Source of the DNA: Novosphingobium resinovorum
GTDB taxonomy: Bacteria > Pseudomonadota > Alphaproteobacteria > Sphingomonadales > Sphingomonadaceae
Direction: 5' to 3'
Length of the DNA: 64,000 bases
Assembly (NCBI RefSeq): GCF_001742225.1
Contig: NZ_CP017075.1
Span: 3,688,001-3,752,000 of the forward strand
Shown here: positions 17,343 to 26,296 of the stretch, one piece after another
Position numbering within the stretch: the first letter of the stretch is position 1
Layout of the letters: each line of letters begins with the position of its first letter
Translations under genes and position numbers: made by a program
The notes under the pieces: generated by a model
What the model saw: only the letters and a program-made list of their open reading frames with translations
Told to the model about the DNA's origin: nothing
Database searches by the model: none

Positions 17343-18122
17343 TCAGCCGAGGCGCTTTCGCATCCCTTCCGCCATGCCCGCCAGTGCCTCGCGGCGGGGA
17401 CGGGCGCGGAGCGCATCGAACATGGTGCGGTAATGCGCGTGCGGCACGAAGGTCGGTCCCTCGCGCACGTTGTCGAGGGCTAGGCGCGCGACTTCGGCCG
17501 GGCTTTGCAGGTTGGCGATGCCCTCCATCCCGGCGGTCGCCTCGGTTTCGGTAGCACCCGGGCAGAGCGTCAGCACGTCCACGCCGGTGCCCTGCATCTC
17601 TCCCCAGAGCGCCTCGCCCAGCGCCACGACCAGTGCCTTGGTGGCGGAGTATGCGGCCGAGTGCGGGCAGCCGATCAGGCCCTCGACCGAGGCGGTGAAG
17701 ATCAGACCTCCGCTCGCCCGTGCCTTGAGGCGGGGGATCAGTCCGTGGGCCAGCTGCATCGGCGCGTGGCAGTTGACGGTGAGCATCCGCGCCATCGCGG
17801 CCGGGTCCTGCGCCTCGAACGAGCCCTTGATGTTGAAGCCGGCATTGCTGACGACGAGGCCGATGTCGGTGCCCTCGGTCGCCTCGAGTATCCGCGCGGG
17901 AGTCGCCGGGTCACCGAGGTCCGCACCGAGCACGGTGGTCCGGGTGCCGTGCGAGGACGCCAGCCGCTCCGCCAGCGCGTCGAGCCGGTCGGTCCGGCGC
18001 GCGGTGAGGACGAGGTGGAAGCCCCGGTCGGCTAGTTCCTCGGCGAAGGCGAGGCCGATCCCTGAGGAAGCGCCCGTCACCAGCGCGGTGGGGCCGTAAG
18101 TCTCGCGGAATCGGTCGGTCAT
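17343..18122 (-). CDS. SDR-family NAD(P)-dependent oxidoreductase
   Basis: A 259-aa classical short-chain dehydrogenase. The Rossmann motif is TGASSGIG (about residues 17-24), with NAG at VSNAGFN, catalytic Ser in FTASVEG, and the active-site pair in YSATK. An Arg in LTARRTDRL suggests a preference for NADP(H). The C-terminal HAHYRTMFDALRARPRR is typical of DltE-like members. Substrate unknown. It is followed upstream by nupC in the same direction, 87 bp apart. Confidence 0.9.
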   Translation of the reverse strand: MTDRFRETYGPTALVTGASSGIGLAFAEELADRGFHLVLTARRTDRLDALAERLASSHGTRTTVLGADLGDPATPARILEATEGTDIGLVVSNAGFNIKGSFEAQDPAAMARMLTVNCHAPMQLAHGLIPRLKARASGGLIFTASVEGLIGCPHSAAYSATKALVVALGEALWGEMQGTGVDVLTLCPGATETEATAGMEGIANLQSPAEVARLALDNVREGPTFVPHAHYRTMFDALRARPRREALAGMAEGMRKRLG

Positions 18123-18209
18123 GCTCTGGTCCTCTCAAGGGGAAAGAAGACCCAAGCCTCAGGGCGGTGTCCAGTTTCCCCGGGGCAACATCGCCGGGAC
18201 GGACCAGCT

Positions 18210-19535
18210 TCAGGCGACGGTGAGGAACAGCCCCGCCAGCGCTGCGCTCATCAGGTTCGACAGGCTGCCCGCCGCCAGCGCGCGGATGCCCAGCTTCGCG
18301 ATGATCGGGCGCTGGTTGGGGGCGAGGCCGCCGGTCACCGCCATCTGGATCGCGATCGAGGAGAAGTTGGCGAAGCCGCACAGCGCGAACGTCACCACCG
18401 CTACCGTGCGGGGCGAAAGCAGGCCGTCCTTGCCCAGTTCGATGAACGAGACGAATTCGTTGAGCACGATCTTGGTGCCGAACAGGCCGCCTGCGTGCAG
18501 CGCCTCGGTCCAGTCGGGGGTCGCCAGCAGGTAGAAGATCGGCGCGAAGACGTAGCCCAGCAGCGACTGGAACGTCACCCCCTGGAAGCCGAAGAGCCCC
18601 GCTGCCCAGCCGACGAAGCCGTTGGCGAGCGCGATCAGCGCCACGAATGCGAGAACCATCGCGCCCACCGCGACCGCCAGCTTCACGCCGGTCTGCGCGC
18701 CCTGCGATGCGGCCATGATGATGTTGGCGGGCTTTTCCTCCTCGTGCTCGACGGCTTCGGGCTCGTCGACGTGGACGCCGGGGAGGTGCGTGACGTCGGC
18801 GCGGTTCATCGCGGCGGCGGCGGCACCGGCAGGCGGCAGGGTGCTCTCATGGACCTCGGCGTCCGACACGGTGCCGGGCCGCGGATCGGGCATGATCATC
18901 TTGGCCATGAAGATGCCGCCCGGTGCCGACATGAAGGCGGCGGCGACGAGGTAGTCGATGCGGATGCCCATCGAGGCATAGGCGGCCAGGATCGTGCCCG
19001 CCACGCCCGCCAGGCCCACCGTCATCACGCAGAACAGCTGCGAGGGGTTGAGCGAGGCGAGGTAGGGGCGGATCACCAGCGGCGCTTCGCTCTGGCCCAC
19101 GAAGATGTTGGAGGCCGCGCAAAGGCTTTCGACCTTGCTGATCCCGGTCACCTTCTCCAGCGCGCCGCCCAGCCAGCGCACCACCAGCGGCATGATCTTC
19201 AGATAGTAGAGGATGGAGATCAGCGAGGCGAAGAAGATGATCACCGGCAGCGCCGCGATGGCGAAGCTGGTGCCGCCGATTTCCGGCGAGGCGAGCGGGC
19301 CGAACAGGAAGGTCACGCCTTCATGCGCGTAGCTCAGCAGCCCCTCGACGCCCGAGGCGGCGCCGCGCAGCATGCGGTTGCCGAACGGCACGTAGAGCAC
19401 CAGCGCGGCAAGGCCCGCCTGCAGCGCGAAGGCCGCGCAGACGACGCGCGGGCGGATCGCCTTGCGGTCGGTCGAGAGCAGGAAGGCTGCCGCCATGATG
19501 AGAACGATGCCGATCAGGCTGTAGGCGACATGCAT
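18210..19535 (-). CDS. concentrative nucleoside transporter, NupC/CNT family
   Basis: A 441-aa inner-membrane protein that imports nucleosides with H+ or Na+. Motifs: LCAASNIFVGQSEAPLVIRPY in the first half, GLAGVAGTILAAYASMGI, and NEFVSFIEL with FALCGFANFSSIAIQ in the second. A charged loop around EPEAVEHEEEKPAN separates the halves and is longer than in enterobacterial NupC. The start at 19535 lies about 100 bp from repeat array B, which occupies its upstream region. Confidence 0.93.
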   Translation of the reverse strand: MHVAYSLIGIVLIMAAAFLLSTDRKAIRPRVVCAAFALQAGLAALVLYVPFGNRMLRGAASGVEGLLSYAHEGVTFLFGPLASPEIGGTSFAIAALPVIIFFASLISILYYLKIMPLVVRWLGGALEKVTGISKVESLCAASNIFVGQSEAPLVIRPYLASLNPSQLFCVMTVGLAGVAGTILAAYASMGIRIDYLVAAAFMSAPGGIFMAKMIMPDPRPGTVSDAEVHESTLPPAGAAAAAMNRADVTHLPGVHVDEPEAVEHEEEKPANIIMAASQGAQTGVKLAVAVGAMVLAFVALIALANGFVGWAAGLFGFQGVTFQSLLGYVFAPIFYLLATPDWTEALHAGGLFGTKIVLNEFVSFIELGKDGLLSPRTVAVVTFALCGFANFSSIAIQMAVTGGLAPNQRPIIAKLGIRALAAGSLSNLMSAALAGLFLTVA

Positions 19536-19858
19536 CGAGGCGCTTGGCTCCGGGAGAGGAAGGGGGGAAACAGCCGCCGACCCTAGAGGCGCGAGGGACG
19601 CAGGGCTAGAGGGTTTCGCGGCAGGTGTCCCGCAAGGTGACAGGTTTACACGGTTTACACTGTCCAGGGCGAAGAAGGTGTCACTTTGCGACGGGGCAGG
19701 AGCGTGATTGGCGCAAATGCGTGAGTGCGGGTGTCACCTTGTGCGTGAAAAGTGTCACCTTGGGGCAGCGATGTGTCACCTTGCAGGGCATCGGGTGTAA
19801 CCTTGTGGCCGGGGGACGGGCGACGGGAATAGTACGCGGCGGCGCCCTTGTAGGAAAG
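19536..19858. other. nupC upstream region occupied by repeat array B
   Basis: A 323-bp gap between the nupC start and the 65-aa gene stop. About 170 bp of it is the mirrored AAGGTGACAC array. No open frame with a ribosome site is present. Any nupC promoter must lie in the 100 bp between the array and the start codon, or inside the array. Confidence 0.7.
19634..19804 (-). repeat. AAGGTGACAC array, copy B (inverted relative to A)
   Basis: Occurrences on the plus strand: AAGGTGACAG 19634-19643, GTGTCACTTT 19678-19687, GTGTCACCTT 19731-19740, 19752-19761 and 19773-19782 (starts exactly 21 bp apart), and GTGTAACCTT 19795-19804. Read on the minus strand it begins CCACAAGGTTACAC and ends GTGTAAACCGTGTAAACC then TGTCACCTTGCG, matching head and tail of copy A. 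It is 171 bp long, longer than A because of additional spacer between internal copies. Confidence 0.85.
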
Positions 19859-20056
19859 CTACCCGGCCTGTCGCTTCATCTCCAGATAGGCCGCCTCGCG
19901 CGCTTCGGCGTCCAGCGACAGGAGGTATCTACTGGCCTCCTTGTAAGTCAGGAACGGCTTGTCATCCGCGACGACAGGCTCGGTGCGGCCGTTGTAGAGG
20001 CGGCGCAGCAGGCGGCGCTGGGGGCGGGTGAGGGCATTGTCTTCGTCTTCGGTCAT
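19859..20056 (-). CDS. small conserved-looking hypothetical protein, 65 aa
   Basis: A 65-aa charged soluble protein, MTEDEDNALTRPQRRLLRRL at the start and a helical C-terminus (LDAEAREAAYLEMKRQAG). No signal or membrane segment. The composition and codon usage are like the surrounding core genes. I recognise it only as resembling short sphingomonad hypotheticals. Its 3' end lies 54 bp from repeat array B. Confidence 0.6.
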   Translation of the reverse strand: MTEDEDNALTRPQRRLLRRLYNGRTEPVVADDKPFLTYKEASRYLLSLDAEAREAAYLEMKRQAG

Positions 20057-20104
20057 GGCGAGGCGGCTAGCACGGCGGCTAGACGATAGCGATGACCCCG
20101 CCGC

Positions 20105-20230
20105 ATCCTCCCCGTTGCGCAGCGATGGGGAGGGGGACAGCCGACGCAGTCGGTGGTGGAGGGGTCGGAAAGCCCCTCCGTCAGTCGCTGCGCGCCTGCC
20201 ACCTCCCCATCGCTTCGCGACAGGGAGGAT
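20105..20230. repeat. TCCTCCCTGTCGC-family 120-bp palindromic repeat, copy 1
   Basis: A 126-bp element beginning ATCCTCCCCGTTGCGCAGCG and ending CGCTTCGCGACAGGGAGGAT. The ends are inverted repeats; inside are GATGGGGAGGGGGACAG, GGTGGAGGGG, CCCCTCCGTCAG and GCCACCTCCCCAT. Two further copies occur at 26080 and 61815. RNA from it would fold into one long hairpin. Confidence 0.9.
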
Positions 20231-20297
20231 GCGATGGGGCTCGCATTTTCTCCACCGAACCCTAGTCCAACGCCGCTTTGCCCGTTACAGGGAGGCG

Positions 20298-20960
20298 ATG
20301 GATCGACCCGTCACTGCGCCTGCGCCCATCATCACCCGCTCGCTTTTCGTCTTCTCGCTGCTCTACGGCGGCCTCGTCGTGCTGGCGGGAGTGCTGGGGA
20401 CCAAGCTGGCTTCGCTTGGCCACTGGCCGGTGCTGGGCGACCTCGCGGTCGAATCGGGGATCTTCGCGTTCCTGTTGCTGGTGGTGCTCTCCAGCGCCAT
20501 CGCCGAACTGCACGGACCGGACACCGCCAACAAGCTGGTGCGCTTCGGGTTCATCCCGCTGATCGTCTCGATGCTGCTGCTGACCTTCGTGATCCACGTG
20601 GTCCCGCCGGCTGCGTTCTGGGGCGACCAGGAGGCCTATGCTCGCCTGCTGGGGCAGGGCGCGCGGATGCAGTTCGCCGGGCTGATCTCCTACGGCGTGT
20701 CGCAGACGCTGAACGTCCTGATCTTCTCGAAGCTGTCGCAAGCTGGCGGCAAGCTGTTGCTGGTGCGCGCGTGGATCGCCTCGATGCTCTCGCAGGTGAT
20801 CGACACGGTGCTGTTCATCACCATTTCCTTCGTCGGAACCGGCCTGCCGATCGTGCAGATCATGGAGGGCCAGATCATCTCGAAGCTGGTGCTCTCGACG
20901 ATCATGGTGCCGCCGTTCATCTGGTTCTTCGTGAAGCTGGGCAGGAAACTGGATTCCTGA
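20298..20960 (+). CDS. queuosine precursor transporter (COG1738/VUT family), first copy
   Basis: A 220-aa membrane protein with about six helices, of the YhhQ/VUT family that imports preQ0/preQ1 for queuosine synthesis. Visible features: an N-terminal helix FVFSLLYGGLVVLAGVLGTK, the charged AELHGPDTANKLVRFGF loop, and SQVIDTVLFITISFVGTG, matching the family's conserved Asp-Thr motif. ATG at 20298 has GGAGG 3 bp upstream. A second family member is at 56695-57447. Transport specificity is inferred from the family only. Confidence 0.8.
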   Translation: MDRPVTAPAPIITRSLFVFSLLYGGLVVLAGVLGTKLASLGHWPVLGDLAVESGIFAFLLLVVLSSAIAELHGPDTANKLVRFGFIPLIVSMLLLTFVIHVVPPAAFWGDQEAYARLLGQGARMQFAGLISYGVSQTLNVLIFSKLSQAGGKLLLVRAWIASMLSQVIDTVLFITISFVGTGLPIVQIMEGQIISKLVLSTIMVPPFIWFFVKLGRKLDS

Positions 20961-21040
20961 GCCGATAAACGGCACGATTACGCCGAAAAAATCACGTTAA
21001 GCGGGTTCAAAATTGCGCGTGGGGGCGTATTAGCGCCCTC

Positions 21041-21940
21041 ATGTCGAATCCGCACCACCCCGCCCTGCTGGCCAAGGCCGAAACCCTCGTCGATGCGCTG
21101 CCCTACATGCAGCGATATGCGGGGCGCACGTTCGTGGTCAAATACGGCGGCCACGCCATGGGCGATCCCGAAAAGGCGGTGGACTTCGCCGAGGACGTGG
21201 TGCTGCTGAAGGCGGTGGGCATCAACGTCGTCGTCGTGCACGGCGGCGGGCCGCAGATCGGCGCGATGCTCAAGAAGGTCGGCGTCGAGAGCCAGTTCGT
21301 CGATGGCCTGCGCATTACCGACAAGGCGACCGCCGAAGTGGCCGAGATGGTGCTGTCAGGCGCGATCAACAAGGAAATCGTCGGCTGGATCGCCAAGGCC
21401 GGCGGCAAGGCCATGGGCGTCTCCGGCAAGGACGGCGGCATGGTCACCGCGCGCAAGGTCTCGCGCACCCGCAAGGACCCCGACAGCCTGATCGAGCAGG
21501 TGGTCGATCTCGGCTTCGTGGGCGAGCCCGAACACATCGACACCCGCGTGATCGAGACGATCTCGGGCGCGGGGATGATCCCGGTCATCGCCCCGATCGC
21601 GGCCGGACCGGACGGCGGCACCTACAACGTCAACGCCGACACGATGGCGGGCGCCATCGCCGCGGCGCTGGGTGCATCGCGCCTGTTCCTGCTGACCGAC
21701 GTGCCCGGCGTGCTCGACAAGCAGGGCGAACTGCTGACCGACCTGACCCCCGCCGCGATCGCGGGCCTGAAGGAAGACGGCACCATCTCGGGCGGCATGA
21801 TCCCCAAGCTGGAGACCTGCATTCACGCGGTCGAGGCGGGTTGCGAGGCGGCCGTCGTCCTTGACGGACGGGTTTCGCATGCCATGTTGCTGGAAATATT
21901 CACGCAGGAAGGTGCAGGTACGCTCATCCGGGCGGGCTGA
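21041..21940 (+). CDS. argB: acetylglutamate kinase
   Basis: ArgB phosphorylates N-acetylglutamate, the second step of arginine synthesis. The 299-aa protein is full length. Motifs: [11 protein letters not shown] (phosphate-binding Lys and GG), [11 protein letters not shown], and TDVPGVLD with [10 protein letters not shown] near the C-terminus that contacts ATP. The N-terminal helix is long, as in hexameric, arginine-inhibited enzymes. A GGGGGCG tract and hairpin-like GGGCG/CGCCC lie directly before the start. Confidence 0.97.
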   Translation: MSNPHHPALLAKAETLVDALPYMQRYAGRTFVVKYGGHAMGDPEKAVDFAEDVVLLKAVGINVVVVHGGGPQIGAMLKKVGVESQFVDGLRITDKATAEVAEMVLSGAINKEIVGWIAKAGGKAMGVSGKDGGMVTARKVSRTRKDPDSLIEQVVDLGFVGEPEHIDTRVIETISGAGMIPVIAPIAAGPDGGTYNVNADTMAGAIAAALGASRLFLLTDVPGVLDKQGELLTDLTPAAIAGLKEDGTISGGMIPKLETCIHAVEAGCEAAVVLDGRVSHAMLLEIFTQEGAGTLIRAG

Positions 21941-21988
21941 ACTACCCTTGCGAGGGGGATCAAGGAACTGAAAGGCGTCTCGAAGCAC

Positions 21989-22540
21989 ATGCGCACCAAA
22001 GCTGCACTCGCCGTCCTGCTCTCCGGCTCGTTGCTGGCCCTTGCCGCCTGCGGTAAGGCGGGAGAGGACCCGGCCGTGCTCGACAGCGCAAGTGCGGCGG
22101 CGGATGCCGGCGATGCCGTGGTCGATGTCGGTCCGGTGGACGGCGCGACGTCCGTGGCCGCGCCTGCCGCAAGCACCCTCGACACCGCCGCCCTGACCGA
22201 GCGCCGCGATCCCGAACGACTGCTGCGCTACTACGTCAGTGCCGTGCGCATCGGCGACTGGAACGCCGCGGCTCAGGCCTGGAGCCTCGATGCCGAGATG
22301 ACGGCGCAAAAGCTGCAGGGCGAATTCGGCGGTGCCAAGCCTCGCCTCGCGGTCGGCAAGGGCGACATGGAAGGCGCGGCGGGCTCGCTCTATTACGAGG
22401 CGCCGATCGTCGTGGACTTCGGCGACGGGCGCACCTCGAAGCGCGGGACCATCGTTCTGCGCCGCGTGAACGACGTGCCGGGCGCCAGCGGCAGCCAGCT
22501 CAACTGGCGGATCGAGCGGACTTCGACGCTTACGCAGTAA
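21989..22540 (+). CDS. hypothetical lipoprotein
   Basis: A 183-aa protein with a lipoprotein signal, MRTKAALAVLLSGSLLALAAC, giving a lipid-anchored Cys at residue 21. An Ala/Asp-rich low-complexity linker follows (about 25-65), then a domain with ERRDPERLLRYYVSAVRIGDW. It ends LNWRIERTSTLTQ. No family recognised. The start lies 48 bp after argB and may be co-transcribed. Envelope location is well supported; function is unknown. Confidence 0.75.
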   Translation: MRTKAALAVLLSGSLLALAACGKAGEDPAVLDSASAAADAGDAVVDVGPVDGATSVAAPAASTLDTAALTERRDPERLLRYYVSAVRIGDWNAAAQAWSLDAEMTAQKLQGEFGGAKPRLAVGKGDMEGAAGSLYYEAPIVVDFGDGRTSKRGTIVLRRVNDVPGASGSQLNWRIERTSTLTQ

Positions 22541-22544
22541 TATT

Positions 22545-22682
22545 GCCCACCCCGTCCGGCTAAGCCGCTGCGCGGCCAAGCCTTCCGGCCCTCCCTCCTT
22601 CGACGGGCTCAGGATGAGCGGGAGAGCAGAACACGGGCTCTCATTCCCCTCCCGCTTGCGGGAGGGGGCAGGGGTGGGCTTT
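22545..22682. repeat. CCCCGTCCGGCTA-family intergenic repeat, copy 2
   Basis: A 138-bp element sharing CCCCGTCCGGCTAAGCC, AAGCCTTCCGGCCCTCCC and the closing CCCTCCCGCTTGCGGGAGG hairpin with 14602-14720. It is longer because a TTCGACGGGCTCAGGATGAG palindrome is inserted near the middle. Confidence 0.75.
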
Positions 22683-22789
22683 AACCGCTTACGACCCTTG
22701 CCCACCGGCCACCCGCTCGGCTATCAGCGCGCGCAGAACCATGCCGCATGTGCGAACGTGCTGTCCCAACGTCATTCTAGGAGCCGGCC

Positions 22790-23083
22790 TTGCTGTTCCT
22801 CACCATTTTCCAGATCGTCAGCTACCTGATCGACATCATCGTCTTCGTGGTGATCGTGCAGTTCGTGCTCGGGCTGCTGATCGCGTTCAACGTGGTCAAC
22901 ATGCACAACCAGTTCGTGTCGGCGGTCTATACCGCGCTGAACGCGATCCTCGAGCCGCTGCTGCGGCCGATCCGCAAGATCATGCCCAACACCGGCGCGA
23001 TCGACTTCTCGCCGATGGTGCTGATCATCGGTCTCAAGATCCTGCAGATCATCTTCGGCAACCTTGCCATGGCGGGTTACTGA
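22790..23083 (+). CDS. YggT family membrane protein
   Basis: A 97-aa protein with two hydrophobic segments ([20 protein letters not shown] and [19 protein letters not shown]) flanking a polar stretch with [20 protein letters not shown], the YggT family signature. The family is linked to osmotic shock tolerance and cell division in some bacteria. TTG at 22790 is used because AGGAG is 7 bp upstream. The stop overlaps the folD start (ATGA). Confidence 0.9.
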   Translation: MLFLTIFQIVSYLIDIIVFVVIVQFVLGLLIAFNVVNMHNQFVSAVYTALNAILEPLLRPIRKIMPNTGAIDFSPMVLIIGLKILQIIFGNLAMAGY

Positions 23084-23973
23084 TGAGCCAGGTCATCGAC
23101 GGAAAGGCTTTCGCCGAGGGCCTGCGCGCCCGCGTCGGCACCGCTGCGGTGGGCTTCGAGGCGAAGAGCGGCCGCAAGGCGGGCCTCGCCGTGGTGCTGG
23201 TGGGCGAGGACCCGGCCAGCCAGGTCTACGTGCGCAACAAGGGCAAGCAGACGCTCGCGGCGGGCATGAACAGCTTCGAGCACAAGCTGCCCGCAGACAC
23301 GTCCGAAGCGGATCTGCTGGCCGTGGTCGAGCAGCTCAACAATGACCCGGCGGTGGACGGCATCCTCGTCCAGCTGCCGCTGCCCGCGCACATGAACGAG
23401 CAGAAGGTCATCGCCACGATCAACCCGGACAAGGACGTCGACGGCTTCCACGTCGTCAACGTTGGCCGTCTGGCGACCGGCCTGCCGGGCTTCGTGCCCT
23501 GCACGCCGCTGGGCTGCGTGATGCTGCTGAAGGACCGGCTGGGTTCGCTCTCGGGTCTCGACGCGGTGGTGATCGGGCGCTCCAACATCGTCGGCAAGCC
23601 GATGGCGCAGCTGCTGATCGCGGAAAGCTGCACTGTCACTGTCGCGCATAGCCGCACCAAGGATCTGCCCGAGGTGGTGCGCCGCGCCGACATCGTGGTG
23701 GCGGCGGTCGGCCGTCCCGAGATGGTCAAGGGCGACTGGCTCAAGCCCGGCGCGACTGTGATCGACGTGGGCATCAACCGCGTTCCCGGCGCCGAGGAAG
23801 GCAAGACGAAGCTCGTCGGCGACGTCGATTTCGCCTCGGCCGCCGAAGTCGCGGGAGCGATCACGCCGGTTCCGGGCGGGGTCGGGCCGATGACCATCGC
23901 GGTACTGCTGCGCAACACCATCGTCGCCGCGCACCGCAATGCCGGGCTCGCCTTCGACGAGACTGCCCTTTGA
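23083..23973 (+). CDS. folD: bifunctional methylenetetrahydrofolate dehydrogenase/cyclohydrolase
   Basis: FolD interconverts 5,10-methylene-THF, methenyl-THF and 10-formyl-THF in one-carbon metabolism. The 296-aa protein shows the catalytic Tyr and Lys in [11 protein letters not shown], the signature [14 protein letters not shown]-binding [16 protein letters not shown], and the closing [11 protein letters not shown]. Start and stop overlap the neighbours yggT and the next gene, so a translationally coupled run of three genes is likely. Confidence 0.97.
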   Translation: MSQVIDGKAFAEGLRARVGTAAVGFEAKSGRKAGLAVVLVGEDPASQVYVRNKGKQTLAAGMNSFEHKLPADTSEADLLAVVEQLNNDPAVDGILVQLPLPAHMNEQKVIATINPDKDVDGFHVVNVGRLATGLPGFVPCTPLGCVMLLKDRLGSLSGLDAVVIGRSNIVGKPMAQLLIAESCTVTVAHSRTKDLPEVVRRADIVVAAVGRPEMVKGDWLKPGATVIDVGINRVPGAEEGKTKLVGDVDFASAAEVAGAITPVPGGVGPMTIAVLLRNTIVAAHRNAGLAFDETAL

Positions 23974-24659
23974 AGCGGATCGCGCTCGGTCTGGCGCTGG
24001 TAGCGGTTTTCGCTGCGTCAGCCCAGACCGATGCGCGGCCCAAGCGCCGCCTCCCGCCCGGTACGGGAACGGCCAACCCCAGCGCCCTCGTTGCCGAGGA
24101 GATCGCCTTCGCCCGGCTCGCGCGCGAGAAGGGTCAGTGGAAGGCGTTCCGCGAATTCGCGGACGATACCGCGATTATGTTCGTGCCGCAGGAAGTGCAG
24201 GCGCAGGACTGGCTGAAGAAGCAGGCCGATCCCGCCGCTCCCGTGCAGTGGGAGCCGCATCAGGTCTGGATGAGCTGCGACGGCACGCTGGGCGTAACCA
24301 AGGGCGCCTGGCAGCGCCCGGACGGCTCGGTCGGCTGGTACACCACGATCTGGCAGCGCCAGAAGAAGGGCGAGTATCGCTGGGTCCTCGACCACGGCGA
24401 CACCCTGCCGAGCGCTTTGCCGGAGCCCGACATGCTCACCGCGCGGGTTGCGAAATGCGGCCGCCGCCCCGATGCGCCGCCGCCGGGTACGCCGCCTGCG
24501 GACGCGCGCACTTTCACCGGGGGCAACTCGCTCGACGGCACCTTGCGCTGGCACGTCACGGTCATGAGCGCCAACGATGCCCGCACCGTCAGCGTACAAC
24601 TGTGGAATGGTACGCAATTCGACACGATCGTAGAGGACAAGGTGACGCCGCAAGGTTAG
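23970..24659 (+). CDS. exported hypothetical protein (NTF2/SnoaL-like)
   Basis: A 229-aa protein with a signal peptide ([22 protein letters not shown]). The domain at about 40-145 ([20 protein letters not shown], then [20 protein letters not shown]) resembles SnoaL/NTF2-like cone folds of the DUF4440 type. A Pro-rich linker ([10 protein letters not shown]) leads to a second small domain. TTG at 23970 overlaps the folD stop. No catalytic assignment can be made. Confidence 0.7.
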   Translation: MKRIALGLALVAVFAASAQTDARPKRRLPPGTGTANPSALVAEEIAFARLAREKGQWKAFREFADDTAIMFVPQEVQAQDWLKKQADPAAPVQWEPHQVWMSCDGTLGVTKGAWQRPDGSVGWYTTIWQRQKKGEYRWVLDHGDTLPSALPEPDMLTARVAKCGRRPDAPPPGTPPADARTFTGGNSLDGTLRWHVTVMSANDARTVSVQLWNGTQFDTIVEDKVTPQG

Positions 24660-24669
24660 GGTAGGGCGA

Positions 24670-25308
24670 ATGTACGAGCTTTTCCTCAGCGCCTTCGTCA
24701 CGCTCTTCGTCGTCATCGATCCGCCGGGCTGCGCGCCTATCTACGCCGGGCTCTCCGCCGGGGCGAGCCGCGCGCAGGCGATCTCCATGGCGACCCGCGC
24801 CTGCGTGATCGCGGCGATCATCCTCGTGGTCTTCGCGCTGTTCGGCAAGACGCTGCTGAACGCGCTGCACATCGAACTCGATGCCTTCCGTATCGCGGGC
24901 GGCATCATGCTGTTCATGATCGCCATCGACATGGTCTTCGAGAAGCGCACCCAGCGGCGCGAGGAGCGGGCCGAGAAGATCATCGCCCACAACGCCGCCA
25001 CGCCCGAGATCGAGGACGTCTCCGTCTTCCCGATGGCGATGCCGATGCTGGCGGGGCCGGGCTCGATCGCGACGATGATGCTGCTGACCAGCCGCGCGCA
25101 CGGCACCGAGCAGACGCTGACGATCCTGGGCGCGATGATCGCTGTGATGCTGCTCGCCTTCGCCGCGCTTGCTGCTGCCGGGCCGCTGATGAAGGTGCTG
25201 GGCGACAAGGTGGAGGCGGTGATCACCCGCCTGCTTGGCGTGCTGCTGGCGGCGCTGGCGGCGCAGTATGTGATCGACGGGGTCAAGGCGACGCTGCTTT
25301 CTGCATGA
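24670..25308 (+). CDS. MarC family integral membrane protein
   Basis: A 212-aa six-helix membrane protein. Features of the family: [17 protein letters not shown] in the first helix, [12 protein letters not shown], then [19 protein letters not shown]. MarC proteins were once linked to antibiotic resistance, but their function is unsettled. The stop overlaps the ynfA-like start by 4 bp. Confidence 0.9.
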   Translation: MYELFLSAFVTLFVVIDPPGCAPIYAGLSAGASRAQAISMATRACVIAAIILVVFALFGKTLLNALHIELDAFRIAGGIMLFMIAIDMVFEKRTQRREERAEKIIAHNAATPEIEDVSVFPMAMPMLAGPGSIATMMLLTSRAHGTEQTLTILGAMIAVMLLAFAALAAAGPLMKVLGDKVEAVITRLLGVLLAALAAQYVIDGVKATLLSA

Positions 25309-25646
25309 CCGGGGGCGTGATCCAGACCGCCGCCGTCTACCTCCTTGCCGCACTGGCCGAGATCGGTGGCTGCTTCGCGTTCTGGGGCTGGTTGCGGATG
25401 GGCAAGCCGGTCTGGTGGCTTGTGCCGGGCTGCGTCTCGCTGGTGATCTTCGCCTGGCTGCTGACGCTGGTGGACACCTCGCAGGCGGGCCGGGCCTATG
25501 CGGCTTACGGCGGCATCTACATCACCTCGGCGCTGCTGTGGCTATGGCTGGTCGAGGGCGTGCGACCGGACCGCTGGGACATGGGCGGCGCGCTGCTCTG
25601 CCTTGCCGGGGCGGCGGTGATCCTGCTGGGGCCGCATAAGGGCTGA
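25305..25646 (+). CDS. YnfA/UPF0060 family membrane protein
   Basis: A 113-aa protein with four hydrophobic segments: [20 protein letters not shown], then [13 protein letters not shown], then [15 protein letters not shown], then [14 protein letters not shown]. The pattern [14 protein letters not shown] with YAAYGGIYI is diagnostic of YnfA. It resembles a small multidrug transporter fold, though export activity is not settled. It overlaps marC. Confidence 0.92.
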   Translation: MTGGVIQTAAVYLLAALAEIGGCFAFWGWLRMGKPVWWLVPGCVSLVIFAWLLTLVDTSQAGRAYAAYGGIYITSALLWLWLVEGVRPDRWDMGGALLCLAGAAVILLGPHKG

Positions 25647-25713
25647 GGGCGCGGTTCATCGGGCGTTCAGGCCCCGCACAGACACTTCGGTAGTTCCTGC
25701 GTGGAGATCGCCG

Positions 25714-26070
25714 ATGACCCTACGCTATCTGCCGCTCGCCTTTCTTGTCCTGTCGCCAGCGACCGTCATGGCGCAGATCGTCGCCGACGAGCCTGCCGGA
25801 GCGCGGGTGGATACGCCGTCCGCCGTAACCGGCACGTATGGCCCGGACCTGCGCGAGACCTGGCGCAATATCGAGAGGGGCCGTGACGCGGGGCAACTTT
25901 CCAGGCCGCAAGCAAAGGCCTTTCGCAAGGAAGCGCGCCAGACAAATGCGCTGGCCGAGCGCTATTCCCGCGATGGCCTGACGGAGTCCGAGGCGCGCGA
26001 ACTCGACATGCGGGCGCGGGCGCTCGACAGCCTCGTCGGCGCAGCGCGCAGCCGTAATCGCGTGAAGTAG
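25714..26070 (+). CDS. exported hypothetical protein, helical
   Basis: A 118-aa protein with a signal peptide (MTLRYLPLAFLVLSPATVMAQ). The mature part is charged and helical: ETWRNIERGRDAGQLSRPQA, then KAFRKEARQTNALAERYSRD. It resembles the short, charged periplasmic proteins common in sphingomonads; no function recognised. The first family-1 repeat base is 10 bp after the stop. Confidence 0.65.
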   Translation: MTLRYLPLAFLVLSPATVMAQIVADEPAGARVDTPSAVTGTYGPDLRETWRNIERGRDAGQLSRPQAKAFRKEARQTNALAERYSRDGLTESEARELDMRARALDSLVGAARSRNRVK

Positions 26071-26079
26071 CGTACACTT

Positions 26080-26202
26080 ATCCTCCCTGTCGCGCAGCGA
26101 TGGGGAGGGGGACCGCTCGCGTAGCGAGTGTGGTGGAGGGGGAAAACCCCTCCGTCAGCCCTACGGGCTGCCACCTCCCCACTGCTTCGCAACAGGGAGG
26201 AT
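26080..26202. repeat. TCCTCCCTGTCGC-family 120-bp palindromic repeat, copy 2
   Basis: A 123-bp element starting ATCCTCCCTGTCGCGCAGCG and ending CTTCGCAACAGGGAGGATT. The middle has a different small hairpin (CTCGCGTAGCGAG) from the other two copies, while the shared stems are almost identical. Confidence 0.9.
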
Positions 26203-26296
26203 TCACGGGTTCGCTCATTCATCGCCCCCGCGCCTTGCCGCTTGGATAGCTGCCTCTAATCTCCAGCCGGATCACAAGACGGGGGGAGAAGGCTGC

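Noticed and set aside
24641..24659. AAGGTGACGCCGCAAGGTTA as a third array site
   Set aside because: It lies at the end of a coding frame (DKVTPQG) and only two degenerate motifs occur; no head or tail elements.
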